This document shows, in pieces, positions 22,906 to 34,948 of a stretch of 64,000 nt of DNA. The notes beneath the pieces were generated by a model, which was not told where the DNA came from, made no database searches, and saw nothing but the letters and a program-made list of their open reading frames with translations. Position 1 is the stretch's first letter; each line of letters opens with the position of its first letter. Where the stretch lies: positions 78,661,382 through 78,725,381 of the forward strand of contig CM042016.1 of the NCBI GenBank assembly GCA_023525715.1. Reading direction: 5' to 3'. The position numbers and the translations under genes were made by a program. The stretch is from Cichorium intybus. Lineage: Eukaryota; Streptophyta; Magnoliopsida; Asterales; Asteraceae.

Positions 22906-23338
22906 CTAAACTTGATATGATCCTTGGTAGTCACCAACAGCCATCAGAGCTAAGTCCTTGGTCTTTTCCCTTACTTCTTCCATTTTCCTTGCATAGTAAG
23001 CTTCATCCTTCACTTGAGGCTTCTTCTCATTTTGTTTGCGAAGCATGCAATCTTTTTCAAATTGATTCTTGCCACGACAGTAATTGCAATCATAGCCTGA
23101 ATCACCAGAAGCTTTCTTCTCTTCAGTCTTCTCCTTTGGTGACTCCAAAGCCTGTGTTTCAGATGTCTTCGGAGTTGAAGACTTTGAGTTTTCCTCCTTC
23201 GGAGTATACATTTCAGGTTTAGGTTTTGGATTGAACTTTGGTTTGTTGAAGTTCTTGACAAAGGGTTTCCTTGAGTTGTTTTTGGTGAATGGTTTCTTGA
23301 ACCTTCGACTGTTTGCAGCATAGAGAGCAACTGTTTCA
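22906..23338 (-). pseudogene. SIRE-type gag nucleocapsid region with altered zinc knuckle
   Basis: Open segment with a basic stretch (RRFKKPFTKNNSRKPF), a Pro/Lys-rich spacer and one CCHC-like box, CNYCRGKNQFEKDC. The expected histidine is a glutamine here, so metal binding is probably lost. DEAYYARKMEEVREK follows. The N-terminal half of gag lies beyond the composite insertion, at 34011-34789. The two halves share a frame when one TTTCA duplication is removed. Confidence 0.88.
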
Positions 23339-23839
23339 TGTAACACCCGGCTTTTAAAATAAAAACACCCCTGAAAATTTTTCATTTAAAATAAAGGTTT
23401 CAATACGTAAAACCATAACAAGAGGGGTATATTTTATTAAAACGGGTACAAGTGTATCAAGGAGAGTATAAAATACCATAATCTCCTTTGAAGCCGGGCT
23501 GCTACTGACAGCATCTATAAGTCCCACTTCTTTAGTCACGGACTCTATCTTTCCCCTTATCAGGATCATGCTAACCTGCAGGGACATTAAACAAATAATA
23601 TGAGCTATAAAGCTCAGTGAGTAATCATATCTGCAAATAACCTGAATAAGAATACATTCATATATAATTTCCTATATATGATAAATCTCTTCTGGCACAT
23701 CTTTTTAATACAAGGTCCAATTCTATAGCCTCTTCCGGCTAAACATATATATATTTGGATATCGGATCCAAACTCTTAGCCTCACTGGCTGGTCGTATAT
23801 CTCTTAGGATTTCCCATCCTACTTCATAGTCTTACAGGT

Positions 23840-24285
23840 TATTATTTGCATACATTTCTGTCCCATATTTCTTAGTCACAATTGACCGCACCGTATTTCG
23901 TGGCCATATAAGCCGCACCAAACAGTTTATCATTTATATCATAGCCATATAGGCCGCACCAGTTGGATTTAATCATCCAATATCATAATCATTTATGGCT
24001 CACGAGTTTGCCCCGTTTTTTGCCTAGACTCACGGCTCCGTTCTTGTCATGTCATTGACTCACGGCTTACCCGGTATTGTCTTTTTACTGATTCACAGCT
24101 CCGTTCTTGTCATTTCATTGACTCACGGCTTATCTGGTATTGTCTTTTTACTTTTATGATTGACTCACAGCTTCGTTCTTGTCTTTCATAGACTCACGGC
24201 TTATCTGGTATTGTCGTATTGTTTATTCATTTATTGACTCACAGCTCCGTTCTTGTCTTTCTCAGACTCACGGCTTATCTGATAT
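23840..24285. repeat. Tandem repeats in the solo LTR (CTCACGGCTTATCTGGTATTGTC units)
   Basis: Alternating short blocks of the types gactcacggcttatctgg and gactcacagctccgttcttg are repeated about every 55-75 bp. They are preceded by several 'atatagccgcacc'-type units. These are the reverse complement of the arrays in the inner element's LTRs (25690-26280 and 31620-32280). The inner element inserted inside one unit, at GATAT. Confidence 0.85.
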
Positions 24286-26889
24286 TGTAACGCCAAGACA
24301 TGTTTTATTATATAATTATAATAAAAGGGCAAATTGGTCATTTTACCTTAGAAGGGTAAATTGGTCTTTTGGACAGAAAAGAATTTAGTTTGAAATAATA
24401 TTTTGAGTTTTGGACTTAAAATGTTATAAAAACTGATTTTGGTCATTTTACCGCAAAAGGGTAATTTGGTCATTTGACCATGTGAAGGACCAAATATGAA
24501 AAATATTGTTGTTTGTGGCAAATGTATAAGAAATGAAAGTTTTATTGTAATAAAACTTGATTTTGTGGTCAAAGTTCAAGAAAATGAACTTAGGGACCAA
24601 AAATGTAAAAATTTGAGGTATAAATATAAGAGAGTTGACTCTCTCTTTGACTAGCTCATTGTGCAGCAACGGGAGGAGCAAGGAGGGTGCGATTTCTGCA
24701 GGAAGTCATGAAATTGAAGCATGGAATTGGAATCATGGCTTGGAATTGGTGATTCCTAAGCTTTGAAGGTTAGTAACTTGATTTCTAGCCAAGCTTTTGT
24801 GTGTTCTTGATGGGTTTTTTATGGAGTGGACTGAAATCTGTAATTTCAGCCATAATCCATGATGTTTATACGATTTCCAAGCTTAAAACATGGTTATATA
24901 GTAAGAACATATGTTAAAAATAGCAAAGTAGATTGCTATTGTTGAAAATTGGGATTTTGATCAAGAACCCTAATTCTTCATTTTGATTGATTTAGTTGTT
25001 TTGAATGGTTGAAAACCTTGTTAAAGTATAAGGTTTTAGCCTAGAAACAAAACCCAAACGATTAAGGACTGGATTAAGGACTTAATGGGCTAAAACTGCT
25101 TGCTATAGTGCATAAATCGCGACTGGCCAAGAGGTCTGCCCAGGCGCAAGGCGCAGTGCGCCCAGGACCAGGGCGGGGTGCGCCCAGGCGCAGTGCGCCC
25201 AGCCCTAGGCGCAGTGCGCCTCCGAGCAGGCCAAAGGCAGGGGATCAAAAATGCTAACTTTCGTTTGGCTTGTCCGTTTTAGCTGAAACTTGAACCGTAG
25301 GCTCGTTATGGTCTGAAAAGTTGGGGCAAATTATTATATTGAGTTTTCGACCCCTCGGGGGCACTGTAGATCTATTCGAATGCCTCGGTGAATAGTAAAA
25401 TTCATAAAAGTTAGTAAACGGAAAGTTTATTAACTAGGCATTGTTTGCAATGATATTGTATTGAACTCTGTTGTATTAGAGTCAATTGGAATGATTATTA
25501 ACCTATTATCATTTGGTATATAAATGATTATATAGGTATGGGACAAAATGGTTGTGGTGCGCGCAAAGGCAAGAAACAACCGGAATGTAAATACAACTAG
25601 CATCCAGGTGAGTAATCTCACTAATATCATATGTGATATATGATGATTGAATTGTTACAGGTTGAAACGGCTTCGAGGGACGAAAATGATAAGTGTAAAA
25701 ATATATTTAAAAGACAAGACCAGATAAGCCGTGAGTTTATTATAGACAAGAACGGAACTGTGAGTCAGTCAATATAAATGAGATGACAAGACCAGATAAG
25801 CCGTGAGTCTGTTATAAACAAGAACGGAGCTGTGAGTCAGTCAATATTGACAAGACCAGATAAGCCGTGAGTCTTTAATAGACAAGAACGGAGCTGTGAG
25901 TCAAACTTATATAGACAACAGCGGGCTAACCCGTGAGTCTAGGCAACAGCGGGCTAACCCGTGAGCCATGGTTTATTTTGATGAGCCAAAACTTATATAG
26001 ACAACAGCGGGCTAACCCGTGAGTCTAGGCAACAGCGGGCTAACCCGTGAGCCAAGGCAACAGCGGGCTAACCCGTGAGCCATATTTGATCGTGAAAGAA
26101 ACTGTTAGCAGATGGTGCGGCCTCTCGTGGCTATGATATTGGATGCTATATCCAACTGGTGCGGCCTATATGGCTATGATATGATTATACAGAAATGGTG
26201 CAGCCTGATGGCTATGATTCCGGGTCGTTGAACACAAACTGGTGCAGCCTGCGGGCTATGATTTATATGCTAGAAATGCTTTAGTACAGCTCGTATAGCC
26301 TTGACAAATGATATGACTTATTTAGTCATAATATATAGTATAGTCAGGTATGACTAAGAAAGATGGGACAGAAACAGTACAGACTGGATATGATTGGTAT
26401 GCAAATAACAGACTGGGTATGATAAAGTGTACAATTACCCGTTGTGATTTGAAAATCACATGGTATCATGATTCGGCCAGTAAGGCTACACAGTAGGATG
26501 GGAAATCCTCAGATACATACGGTTAGCCAGTAAGGCTAGAAGTCTGGAATCGATATCCAGACAGTTATATGATTGTATTTTGATACATGTTATTTGCAGA
26601 TACGATTACTCACTGAGCTTTGTAGCTCACACCGTTTGTTAAATGTCCCTGCAGGTTAGCATTATACTGATAGGGGACAAGATAGAGTCCGTGACTTCGG
26701 AGTGGGACTCATAGATGTTGTAGTAGCAGCCCGGCTTCAAAGGAGATTATGGTATTATATACTCTCCTTGATACACTTGTACCCGTCTTTATTAAAATAT
26801 ACCCCTTTGTTATAGTTTTATGTATTAAAACCTTGGTTTTAAATGAAAATTTTTTCAGGGGTGTTTTGTTTTAAAAGCCGGGTGTTACA
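24286..26889 (+). repeat. 5' LTR of the inner chromovirus-type element
   Basis: 2604 bp. TATA box TATAAATA at about 24619-24626. A G+C-rich cluster of GCGCAGTGCGCC-type palindromes lies at 25128-25226. Tandem repeats at 25690-26280 alternate 'ccagataagccgtgagtc', 'aagaacggagctgtgagtc' and 'caacagcgggctaacccgtg' units. Confidence 0.95.
25128..25226. repeat. G+C-rich palindrome cluster in the LTR
   Basis: Repeated 'cccaggcgca' and 'ggcgcagtgcgcc' units in an otherwise A+T-rich LTR. The copy in the 3' LTR (31064-31140) has one fewer block and several CpG-type changes. Confidence 0.85.
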
Positions 26890-26955
26890 AGTTGGTATCA
26901 GAGCCGTGGTTTAAGTGAACTAGGTGTCTATAGAGTAGATTCCTAGACTTAAACC
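26890..26955 (+). other. Primer-binding site and adjacent inverted repeat
   Basis: AGTTGGTATCAGAGCC directly follows the LTR (initiator Met tRNA). An inverted repeat then pairs GGTTTAAGTGAACTAGG (26908-26924) with CCTAGACTTAAACC (26942-26955) around a loop of about 17 nt. Confidence 0.9.
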
Positions 26956-29900
26956 CTGAGATAGTAGACATGATGCATAGTTAGGTGTATATAGTTGGCA
27001 TTATACATATAACCTAACTGTTGCTAACTTCTGACGTATAAGAAGTATGAACCGTGAATCTTCTTGGAAGACATTTAGGAAGCGAAGCTCTAGGAAATGG
27101 ACTATTTCTTTCTCAAGACTCCGTTGTATGAGGAGCAAAAAGGGGACGAATAGCAGAAAATCCACATGATGAGTAATATTAGTTGATGTGGTCAGATAAA
27201 GAAATCGATTGCTCACCTTAGTTGATATTCAAGGTGAAAGAACAGTAGTTGAGACTATAAGAAAAGCAGAAAATATTAGTGGACTTCTCAGAAGAAGTTA
27301 ACACGAATTAGGTCTAACCTTGAAGGGAAGGGACCAGAACGAAAAGATGATGTGATATAAGAAGTGCAGGAAAAGCACTCAAAACATTTTAGAGTTGAGA
27401 CTCTATCATTGACATGCTGAAATTGCAGAAAATGAGAGCATATTGCTCGTGTTTGTTGTATGGGACGGAAGTGGTTCCAGCGTGAAACTATAGATCACTT
27501 CCTTATGAAATACTCACATGCTAAATGTGGAGTAACGGGTAATGAACCCAGGAAAGAAATAAGAAATGAATGGTTAAAAAGGACTAGTGGTACCTTGAAC
27601 ATTCCAGCAGATTGTGGAAGAAGCTCGTGAGGAGACTGATATGATCTCCAATATAATTGTTTTGAATATAACTCGTGTATGTTATATTTGATCCATAAAG
27701 CTATGCTTGGGATCGATGACTTGATGTCTTGTTGGAATATTTCATCAACGATTTTAGATGAAATTTTGGAAGCAGCTATAGCAGATAGCATGAATGTTCT
27801 AGATATTGAACGCCTGGAAGGTAGTTTGCCTAGGATTTACGGGACCATTTTCCCTATAAATCTGAAGCCGATGACTACCAGTGAATTTGAAGCAATCGTG
27901 CGTATGATTTGGTTAGCAATGAATTATGCTACCATGAATTGTAGAAATAAGAACAGTATGGTTCTTAAAACAGAAATGAAATGGATAGAAATCCATGATA
28001 AATGACCGTTGTCAAGAACACCGGTTATCTTCTTTGCTTAAACTCGGAAAAGAGTTAGTAAAAGAATGATGTTGTAGTTGGCATACGTGGTATTGGCCAA
28101 GTTAGGTAAAGCAGTGCTAGTAATGTACTACTTTAAATATATTCTTGGATGTTTCATTTGAAAAGAACTTCCAGGATTTCTGCCAGAAAGGCGAGAAAAG
28201 TTTATGAAAGATGATTTTGGGAACCGTTTTGGTATACAGGCTCTGTATTGATTTGCATCTGTAGAGATGGCAGAGTTGGAAAACAACTAGAAGAAATTTT
28301 TGTATTTGGGTCTCGTATGGCCGTATGTGTCATCGAATGGAGCCCTACCTTGTTTGAAAATAAGAAAGACAAGTTGATGCATATGTGCATTGACTACTGA
28401 GAATTTGCTATTCTCGAAACTAGATCGAATATGAGGTACGTTTGTATCAGATATTGGAGTTACTTCACTGAGCTAAGTGATATGTAAAATTCTCCAAGTA
28501 TGAAAATTTGGCAAAAAGAAGTTTCATATTCCTTGGGCATGTTAATAATGCCTGAGATGATAAAGTAGATCCAGTGGAAATGATACTGTAATAAGACAGA
28601 AACCGCCTTGGAATCTGACTGAAATTTGTAGTAGTTTCCTTGGATTGGCGGGTTACTATGGGAGAGTTGTAGAAAACTGCTCCATGACTGTTGTTCAGTT
28701 GACTAAGGTTGACTAATAAAAGTATAAAGTTTGAGTGGGTTGAAAGACCACAGGCATCTTGTAAAGGTTTGGAATAAACCTTGTGTGAAACTCTGATGTT
28801 AGCATTGATGCTAAGCGGAGGAGATAAATTGGATTATAGAAATGCATCCAGAGTTGACTTTGGATACATGATATTGCAGTAGCAATTATGATTTGGCATT
28901 GAAGCTTTAGAGACACTACTTGTATGGTGTAAAGCTTACTGTTTGTATGGATCATAAAAGTTTGGAGTACTTAATTGATCAAAAAGAAGCTAAATATGTG
29001 ATAATTAAGATAGATGGGTTACTTAGAGATTTCGGGTATGAAATCTTGTACCATCTCGGAAGGGCAGATGTAGCTATAGATGCCTTAAATTGAAAAGAGT
29101 AACTTTTGAAGGTTACATCCACATGTATGGGTGTGGCAAATTGATTACCTGAGTTGATTCGGGTAGCACAGAAAGAAGTGTGCAAATCTGAAAACAAGAA
29201 AAAAATGAATGAATGATTGAAGATTAGATGAAGCTAGTTGGAAAATCACAATGATTCAAAACCCATGGTGGTTGTGAATGTGAATTCCAAAGCAAAGTGA
29301 AACATGAAAATCATCTTGAAAAGATGTATTTTGCACTAGATATGCAGTATACTCGGAGTAATACCAGACCGGATAGGTCGATAAAACCTATGTGTTGGTG
29401 GCCGGGACAGAAGAAAGATATTGAAAGGCACATGAAAAGTATTTGACTTGTACGCCAAGTAAAGTCAAACCGTTAGAAACATGCGAAGAAATTTAACCGT
29501 TGTTGGTCCCAGAAAAGAAATGGGACAACATTGTTATAGACTTTGCAATAAAGTCTTTGCAAGTACCGTATATTGATGAACAAAGTGACCTAGCATAGCA
29601 GACCCTAGTAGAAGATGAGAAGATCGTCTGTTTTTGCGAAAATTTGCAAGGAATAGCAGCTTTCATGCTTGTAGTTTGGTGATTTATATGAGGAATGGTA
29701 TGGAATACTATGTTATCCTCCGATTTATTGGATTGAAGATGTGATAAAGCCGTTAGCTAGATCTTGGATTCTTGCATAACTGAAGAGAGTACTTGATAAG
29801 TACGAACGAATTTGAAGAATGGTTACGAATTTGTAAAAGTGGTATGTAGATCACTGAGCAAGAACCTTTGAAATTCCAAGTAAAGGAATGTGGTAATACG

Positions 29901-30171
29901 AAAAGTAAACCTTTGGAAAGGTTAAAATTTGTTTTGGACGACAAGAAAGAAATTATGTAGTAATAATTTCCAATAAATTCCTTATAATGAGATGAAGATA
30001 AATAAGTAGATAAGGTACCCGGGACAACCGGAGGAATGATATGCGGGTTGTGATCTAATCACAAAATAAGAAGACTAGTATGGTCAAGTGCTTAGGCAAT
30101 ATCATAGAGATTCCGAGATGATGCGGAAGACTAAAGCTAAATGAGGAAGACATAACCTCAACTCCTTGTAT
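26956..30171 (+). pseudogene. Severely decayed chromovirus gag-pol
   Basis: Recognisable remnants appear in correct order. A zinc-knuckle trace (CRKxEHIARVC, about 27423-27460) comes first. Next is a protease tail in the open segment 27679-28005 (FPINLKPMTTSEFEAIV, the counterpart of the FPIDL...EFDVIxGMDWL motif). RT/RNase H traces follow at about 28480-29090 (FLGHV, GLAGYYGR, HYLYGVKLTVCMDHKSLEYLIDQKEA, YEILYHLGRADVAIDAL), then integrase traces at about 29340-29600 (KKWDNIVIDFAIKSL). Stops and frameshifts occur every few dozen codons, and the interior is shorter than an intact element. No product is possible. Confidence 0.8.
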
Positions 30172-30209
30172 GATTTCGGGGACGAAATCTTTTGAAGGAG
30201 GGGAGAATT
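30172..30209 (+). other. Conserved hairpin and polypurine tract
   Basis: Stem GATTTC (30172-30177) / GAAATC (30184-30189) with loop GGGGAC, then exactly 20 nt (TTTTGAAGGAGGGGAGAATT) to the 3' LTR. The LARD has the matching arrangement at 12448-12485. Confidence 0.85.
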
Positions 30210-32879
30210 TGTAACGCCAAGACATGTTTTATTATATAATTATAATAAAAGGGCAAATTGGTCATTTTACCTTAGAAGGGTAAATTGGTCTTTTGGACAG
30301 AAAAGAATTTAGTTTGAAATAATATTTTGAGTTTTGGACTTAAAATGTTATAAAAACTGATTTTGGTCATTTTACCGCAAAAGGGTAATTTGGTCATTTG
30401 ACCATGTGAAGGACCAAATATGAAAAATATTGTTGTTTGTGGCAAATGTATAAGAAATGAAAGTTTTATTGTAATAAAACTTGATTTTGTGGTCAAAGTT
30501 CAAGAAAATGAACTTAGGGACCAAAAATGTAAAAATTTGAGGTATAAATAAAAGAGAGTTGACTCTCTCTTTGACTAGCTCATTGTGCAGCAACGGGAGG
30601 AGCAAGGAGGGTGCGATTTCTGCAGGAAGTCATGAAATTGAAGCATGGAATTGGAATCATGGCTTGGAATTGGTGATTCCTAAGCTTTGAAGGTTAGTAA
30701 CTTGATTTCTAGCCAAGCTTTTGTGTGTTCTTGATGGGTTTTTTATGGGGTGGACTGAAATCTGTAATTTCAGCCATAATCCATGATGTTTATACGATTT
30801 CCAAGCTTAAAACATGGTTATATAGTAAGAACATATGTTAAAAATAGCAAAGTAGATTGCTATTGTTGAAAATTGGGATTTTGATCAAGAACCCTAATTC
30901 TTCATTTTGATTGATTTAGTTGTTTTGAATGGTTGAAAACCTTGTTAAAGTATAAGGTTTTAGCCTAGAAACAAAACCCAAACGATTAAGGACTGTATTA
31001 AGGACTTAATGGGCTAAAACTGCTTGCTACAGTGCATAAATCGCGACTGGCCAAGAGGTCTGCCCAGGCGCAGGGTGCAGTGTGCCCAGGACCAGGGCGG
31101 GGTGCGCCCAGCCCTAGGCGCAGTGCGCCTCCGAGCAGGGGCCAGGCAGGGGATCAAAAATGCTAACTTTCGTTTGGCTTGTCCGTTTTAGCTCAAACTA
31201 GAACCGTAGGCTCGTTATGGTCTGAAAAGTTGGGGCAAATTATTATATTGAGTTTTCGACCCCTCGGGGGCACTGTAGATCGATTCGAATGCCTCGGTGA
31301 ATAGTAAAATTCATAAAAGTTAGTAAACGGAAAGTTTATTAACTAGGCATTGTTTGCAATGATATTGTATTGAACTCTGTTGTATTAGAGTCAATTGGAA
31401 TGATTATTAACCTATTATCATTTGGTATATAAATGATTATATAGGTATGGGACAAAATGGTTGTGGTGCGCGCAAAGGCAAGAAACAACCGGAATGTAAA
31501 TACAACTAGCATCCAGGTGAGTAATCTCACTAATATCATATGTGATATATGATGATTGAATTGTTACAGGTTGAAACGGCTTCGAGGGACGAAAATGATA
31601 AGTGTAAAAATATATGTAAAAGACAAGACCAGATAAGCCGTGAGTCATTTCGATGACAAGAACGGAGCTGTGAGTCAATACATATATATATACATTATGA
31701 TTGACAAGACCAGATAAGCCGTGAGTTTATTATAGACAAGAACGGAACTGTGAGTCAGTCAATATAAATGACATGACAAGACCAGATAAGCCGTGAGTCT
31801 GTTATAAACAAGAACGGAGCTGTGAGTCAGTCAATATTGACAAGACCAGATAAGCCGTGAGTCTTTAATAGACAAGAACGGAGCTGTGAGTCAAACTTAT
31901 ATAGACAACAGCGGGCTAACTCGTGAGTCTAGGCAACAGCGGGCTAACCCGTGAGCCATGGTTTATTTTGATGAGCCAAAACTTATATAGACAACAGCGG
32001 GCTAACCCGTGAGTCTAGGCAACAGCGGGCTAACCCGTGAGCCAAGGCAACAACGGGCTAACCCGTGAGCCATATTTGATCGTGAAAGAAACTGTTAGCA
32101 GATGGTGCGGCCTCTCGTGGCTATGATATTGGATGCTATATCCAACTGGTGCGGCCTATATGGCTATGATATGATTATACAGAAATGGTGCAGCCTGATG
32201 GCTATGATTCCGGGTCGTTGAACCCAAACTGGTGCAGCCTGCGGGCTATGATTTATATGCTAGAAATGCTTTAGTACAGCTCGTATAGCCTTGACAAATG
32301 ATATGACTTATTTAGTCATAATATATAGTATAGTCAGGTATGACTAAGAAAGATGGGACAGAAACAGTACAGACTGGATATGATTGGTATGCAAATAACA
32401 GACTGGGTATGATAAAGTGTACAATTACCCGTTGTGATTTGAAAATCACATGGTATCATGATTCGGCCAGTAAGGCTACACAGTAGGATGTGAAATCCTT
32501 AGATACATACGGTTAGCCAGTAAGGCTAGAAGACTGGAATCGATATCCAGACAGTTATATGATTGTATTTTGATACATGTTATTTGCAGATACGATTACT
32601 CACTGAGTTTTGTAGCTCACACCGTTTGTTAAATGTCCCTGCAGGTTAGCATGATACTGATAGGGGACAAGATAGAGTCCGTGACTTCGGAGTGGGACTC
32701 ATAGATGTTGTAGTAGCAGCCCGGCTTCAAAGGAGATTATGGTATTATATACTCTCCTTGATACACTTGTACCCGTTTTTATTAAAATATACCCCTTTGT
32801 TATAGTTTTATGTATTAAAACCTTGGTTTTAAATGAAAAATTTTTCAGGGGTGTTTTGTTTTAAAAGCCGGGTGTTACA
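30210..32879 (+). repeat. 3' LTR of the inner chromovirus-type element
   Basis: 2670 bp, about 99 percent like the 5' LTR. It has one extra repeat unit of about 81 bp (31622-31702) containing a short TA run, and a shortened G+C-rich cluster near 31064-31140. Confidence 0.95.
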
Positions 32880-34010
32880 GATATTGTCATATCATTGACT
32901 CACAGCTCCGTTCTTGTCTATCGCAGACTCACGACGTATCTGGTATTGTCTTTTCAATATATATCCAAAACTATCATTTTCGTCCCCCAAAGCTGTTTCA
33001 ATCTGTAACAGTCTAATCAACACATATCATATATGATATAAGTGACTTACCATGTGGTCGCGTCGCGATCGCTGCTGCACAGACCAGTGAGCTCCGATTT
33101 AATGCTATAAAATCCCATTTTCTCATATTAAGTCCTTAATACACGACTTAATCAGTAGGGGTTTGTTCCAGGACCAAAACCCTTCATCTACTTCAAGTTT
33201 TAGACAATGGAATTGGTGATTCCAATCCATTTCAAGAATTTCCCGTTTTTACAATTTTGGTCCAAAACCAAAATTATCAAGTTTTGATTGTTTCTACTGA
33301 TTTGTTTCAGTCAATATAGCATCTAGAACTCATTTTAAGCCATTAGAATCAAGTTTATCACAAGAACTCACAATCTAGGGTTCTTGATCAAAATCTCAAT
33401 TCTTCAAAAATAACAACATACTTTCAATTTGATATGTGTTCTTACAACATAAACATGCTTGAGGCTTAGAATTTGTTTAAACTTCTTGAACCATAACTGT
33501 AATTTCAGTTTCAATTCATCCCACGAAGAACACACACATAACTTAGGTTAGAGTTTCAAAGATCTAACCTTAATTGCTTGAAAACTTCAAGCTCCAAGCT
33601 ATTAATCCGATTCCACACTTCAATCCTCATGATTTCTACAGGAATCGTGCTCCAGAAAACCCTCCCGATCATCACCAATGTTCTGCACATTTGAGGGGAG
33701 TTTTCAACTTTTTATATTTTCCAATTTTTCATTTTAGTCCCTAAGTTCCATTTCTTGGACTTTTGCCACAATAATCAAGTTTTATTACACTAAAACTTTC
33801 ATTCCTTATCCTTTTGCCACAAGCAACAATATTTTTACATAATTGGTCCTTCACATGGTAAAATGACCAAATTACCCTTTTATGGTAAAATGACCAATTT
33901 ACCCTTTTTCTAGTATTAACTTTCTAATACTTAGAACACCATGTTAAATCATAAATACACTATGATTAACATTTTAATACTTAACAAAAGTATCGTGGTG
34001 TTACATTTCA

Positions 34011-34789
34011 CCATTGTTATCGACCATATAAGCAGCAACTTCTTCATCACTCTCTTCTTCTTCTTCTTTTGAAACTAGGGCTAGGGGTCCAGATCCAGCA
34101 GTGTCACTCCTTCGACCAACAATATCAGGTTCATGAGATTTGAGCAAATTGTACAGACAAGCTAACTTGTACTTTTCAATGTTTTCATAAGATTTGACCA
34201 TTAGCATGATGGGTCTCCATTCTTTGCGAAGACTATAAAGAAATTTGATATTGATCTCCTTTTGACTTCGGGTCTCTCCATACTTATCCAAGGTATATAT
34301 CATGTTACTAAGACGTTCATAGCATGCTTCAAGGGATTCATTCTCTTCTTGTTTGAAGTTCCCAAAGTCTGCCAGAATTTCCTGAACCTTGCTTGTGTGA
34401 AGAATCTTGTCACCTCCAAAACGAAGGGCAAGATTGTCCCACATTTCCTTAGCAGACTTAGCATCAGCTATATGATGACTGACATCATGACCTAGTCCAC
34501 TTCTCAGTTCACGCATGGCTCTTTCATCATTTTCAAGTTTCTTCAAAACTGCAGCATTCAGAACTACAGCTTATTCTCCATCTGGAACCACAAAACGACT
34601 AGCAATGTCGATATGAGGACCATCAGTTACAGATCTCCACAGATCTTTATCAAGCACAATCAGATAGTCCTTCATTCTTCCAGCCCAATAGTCATAGTAA
34701 GAAGTTACTAAAACAGGAGCTTTTGTTGCAGAACCGATGAGATTTGCATAGTTGAGCATGTTGGCATAAGTTGTCGTAGAATCAGTCAT
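34011..34789 (-). pseudogene. SIRE-type gag N-terminal part
   Basis: Starts at an ATG (34787-34789), 140 nt beyond the primer site. 34571-34789 (MTDSTTTYANMLNYANLIGS) and 34011-34546 together encode a copia gag of the UBN2/retrotran_gag type: YYDYWAGRMKDYL, AKEMWDNLALRFGG, VQEILADFGNFKQEENESLEACYERL and FLYSLRKEWRPIMLM. One stop (TAA, near 34570) separates the pieces. The C-terminal acidic SKEEEEESDEEVAAY leads to the insertion at 34005, after which the frame continues at 23338 into the nucleocapsid region. Structural capsid protein; inactive here. Confidence 0.92.
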
Positions 34790-34929
34790 TTTGAATGGAT
34801 TTCAACGGGATCTTTTCAGATTAACGAGTTCTAAAGTTGTGTAACAGTTGCGGAAGACTAGATCTGAGAAACGATTCAGATCTAGAACTGTAACAATGGA
34901 ATAAAGCTCTGTAAACAGGTTTTCGAGCT

Positions 34930-34948
34930 GACCTGCTCTGATATCACT
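34930..34948 (-). other. Primer-binding site of the SIRE-type element
   Basis: The minus strand reads AGTGATATCAGAGCAGG directly after the LTR. It matches initiator Met tRNA (TGGTATCAGAGC) except for one base. Confidence 0.8.

Larger units (their letters stand above)
24286..32879 (+). mobile_element. Complete chromovirus-type LTR retrotransposon with decayed pol
   Basis: LTRs 24286-26889 (2604 bp) and 30210-32879 (2670 bp) run from TGTAACGCC to GGGTGTTACA, with target duplication GATAT at 24281-24285 and 32880-32884. A perfect tRNA-iMet primer site (TGGTATCAGAGCC) follows the 5' LTR, and a polypurine tract (GAAGGAGGGGAGAATT) precedes the 3' LTR. The 3.3-kb interior retains only scrambled traces of gag, protease, RT, RNase H and integrase, all full of stops. 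LTRs differ by roughly 25 substitutions plus a few indels (about 1 percent). The insertion is therefore young although its proteins are long dead, which implies movement by enzymes supplied in trans. Confidence 0.94.
23339..34005 (-). mobile_element. Solo LTR (chromovirus type) split by a related element
   Basis: The outer ends TGTAACACCCGG (plus-strand left) and GTGGTGTTACA (right) are flanked by TTTCA at 23334-23338 and 34006-34010. Without the inner 24286-32879 element and its duplicated target, the sequence is 2068 bp. Read on the minus strand it aligns end to end with the 2.6-kb LTRs of the inner element, for example in the shared TTGGTCATTTTACC blocks near the start and the CAGGGGTG...AAAGCCGGGTGTTACA end. 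It has no internal domain or primer site, so it is a solo LTR, the product of LTR-LTR recombination in an older insertion into SIRE gag. Confidence 0.9.
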
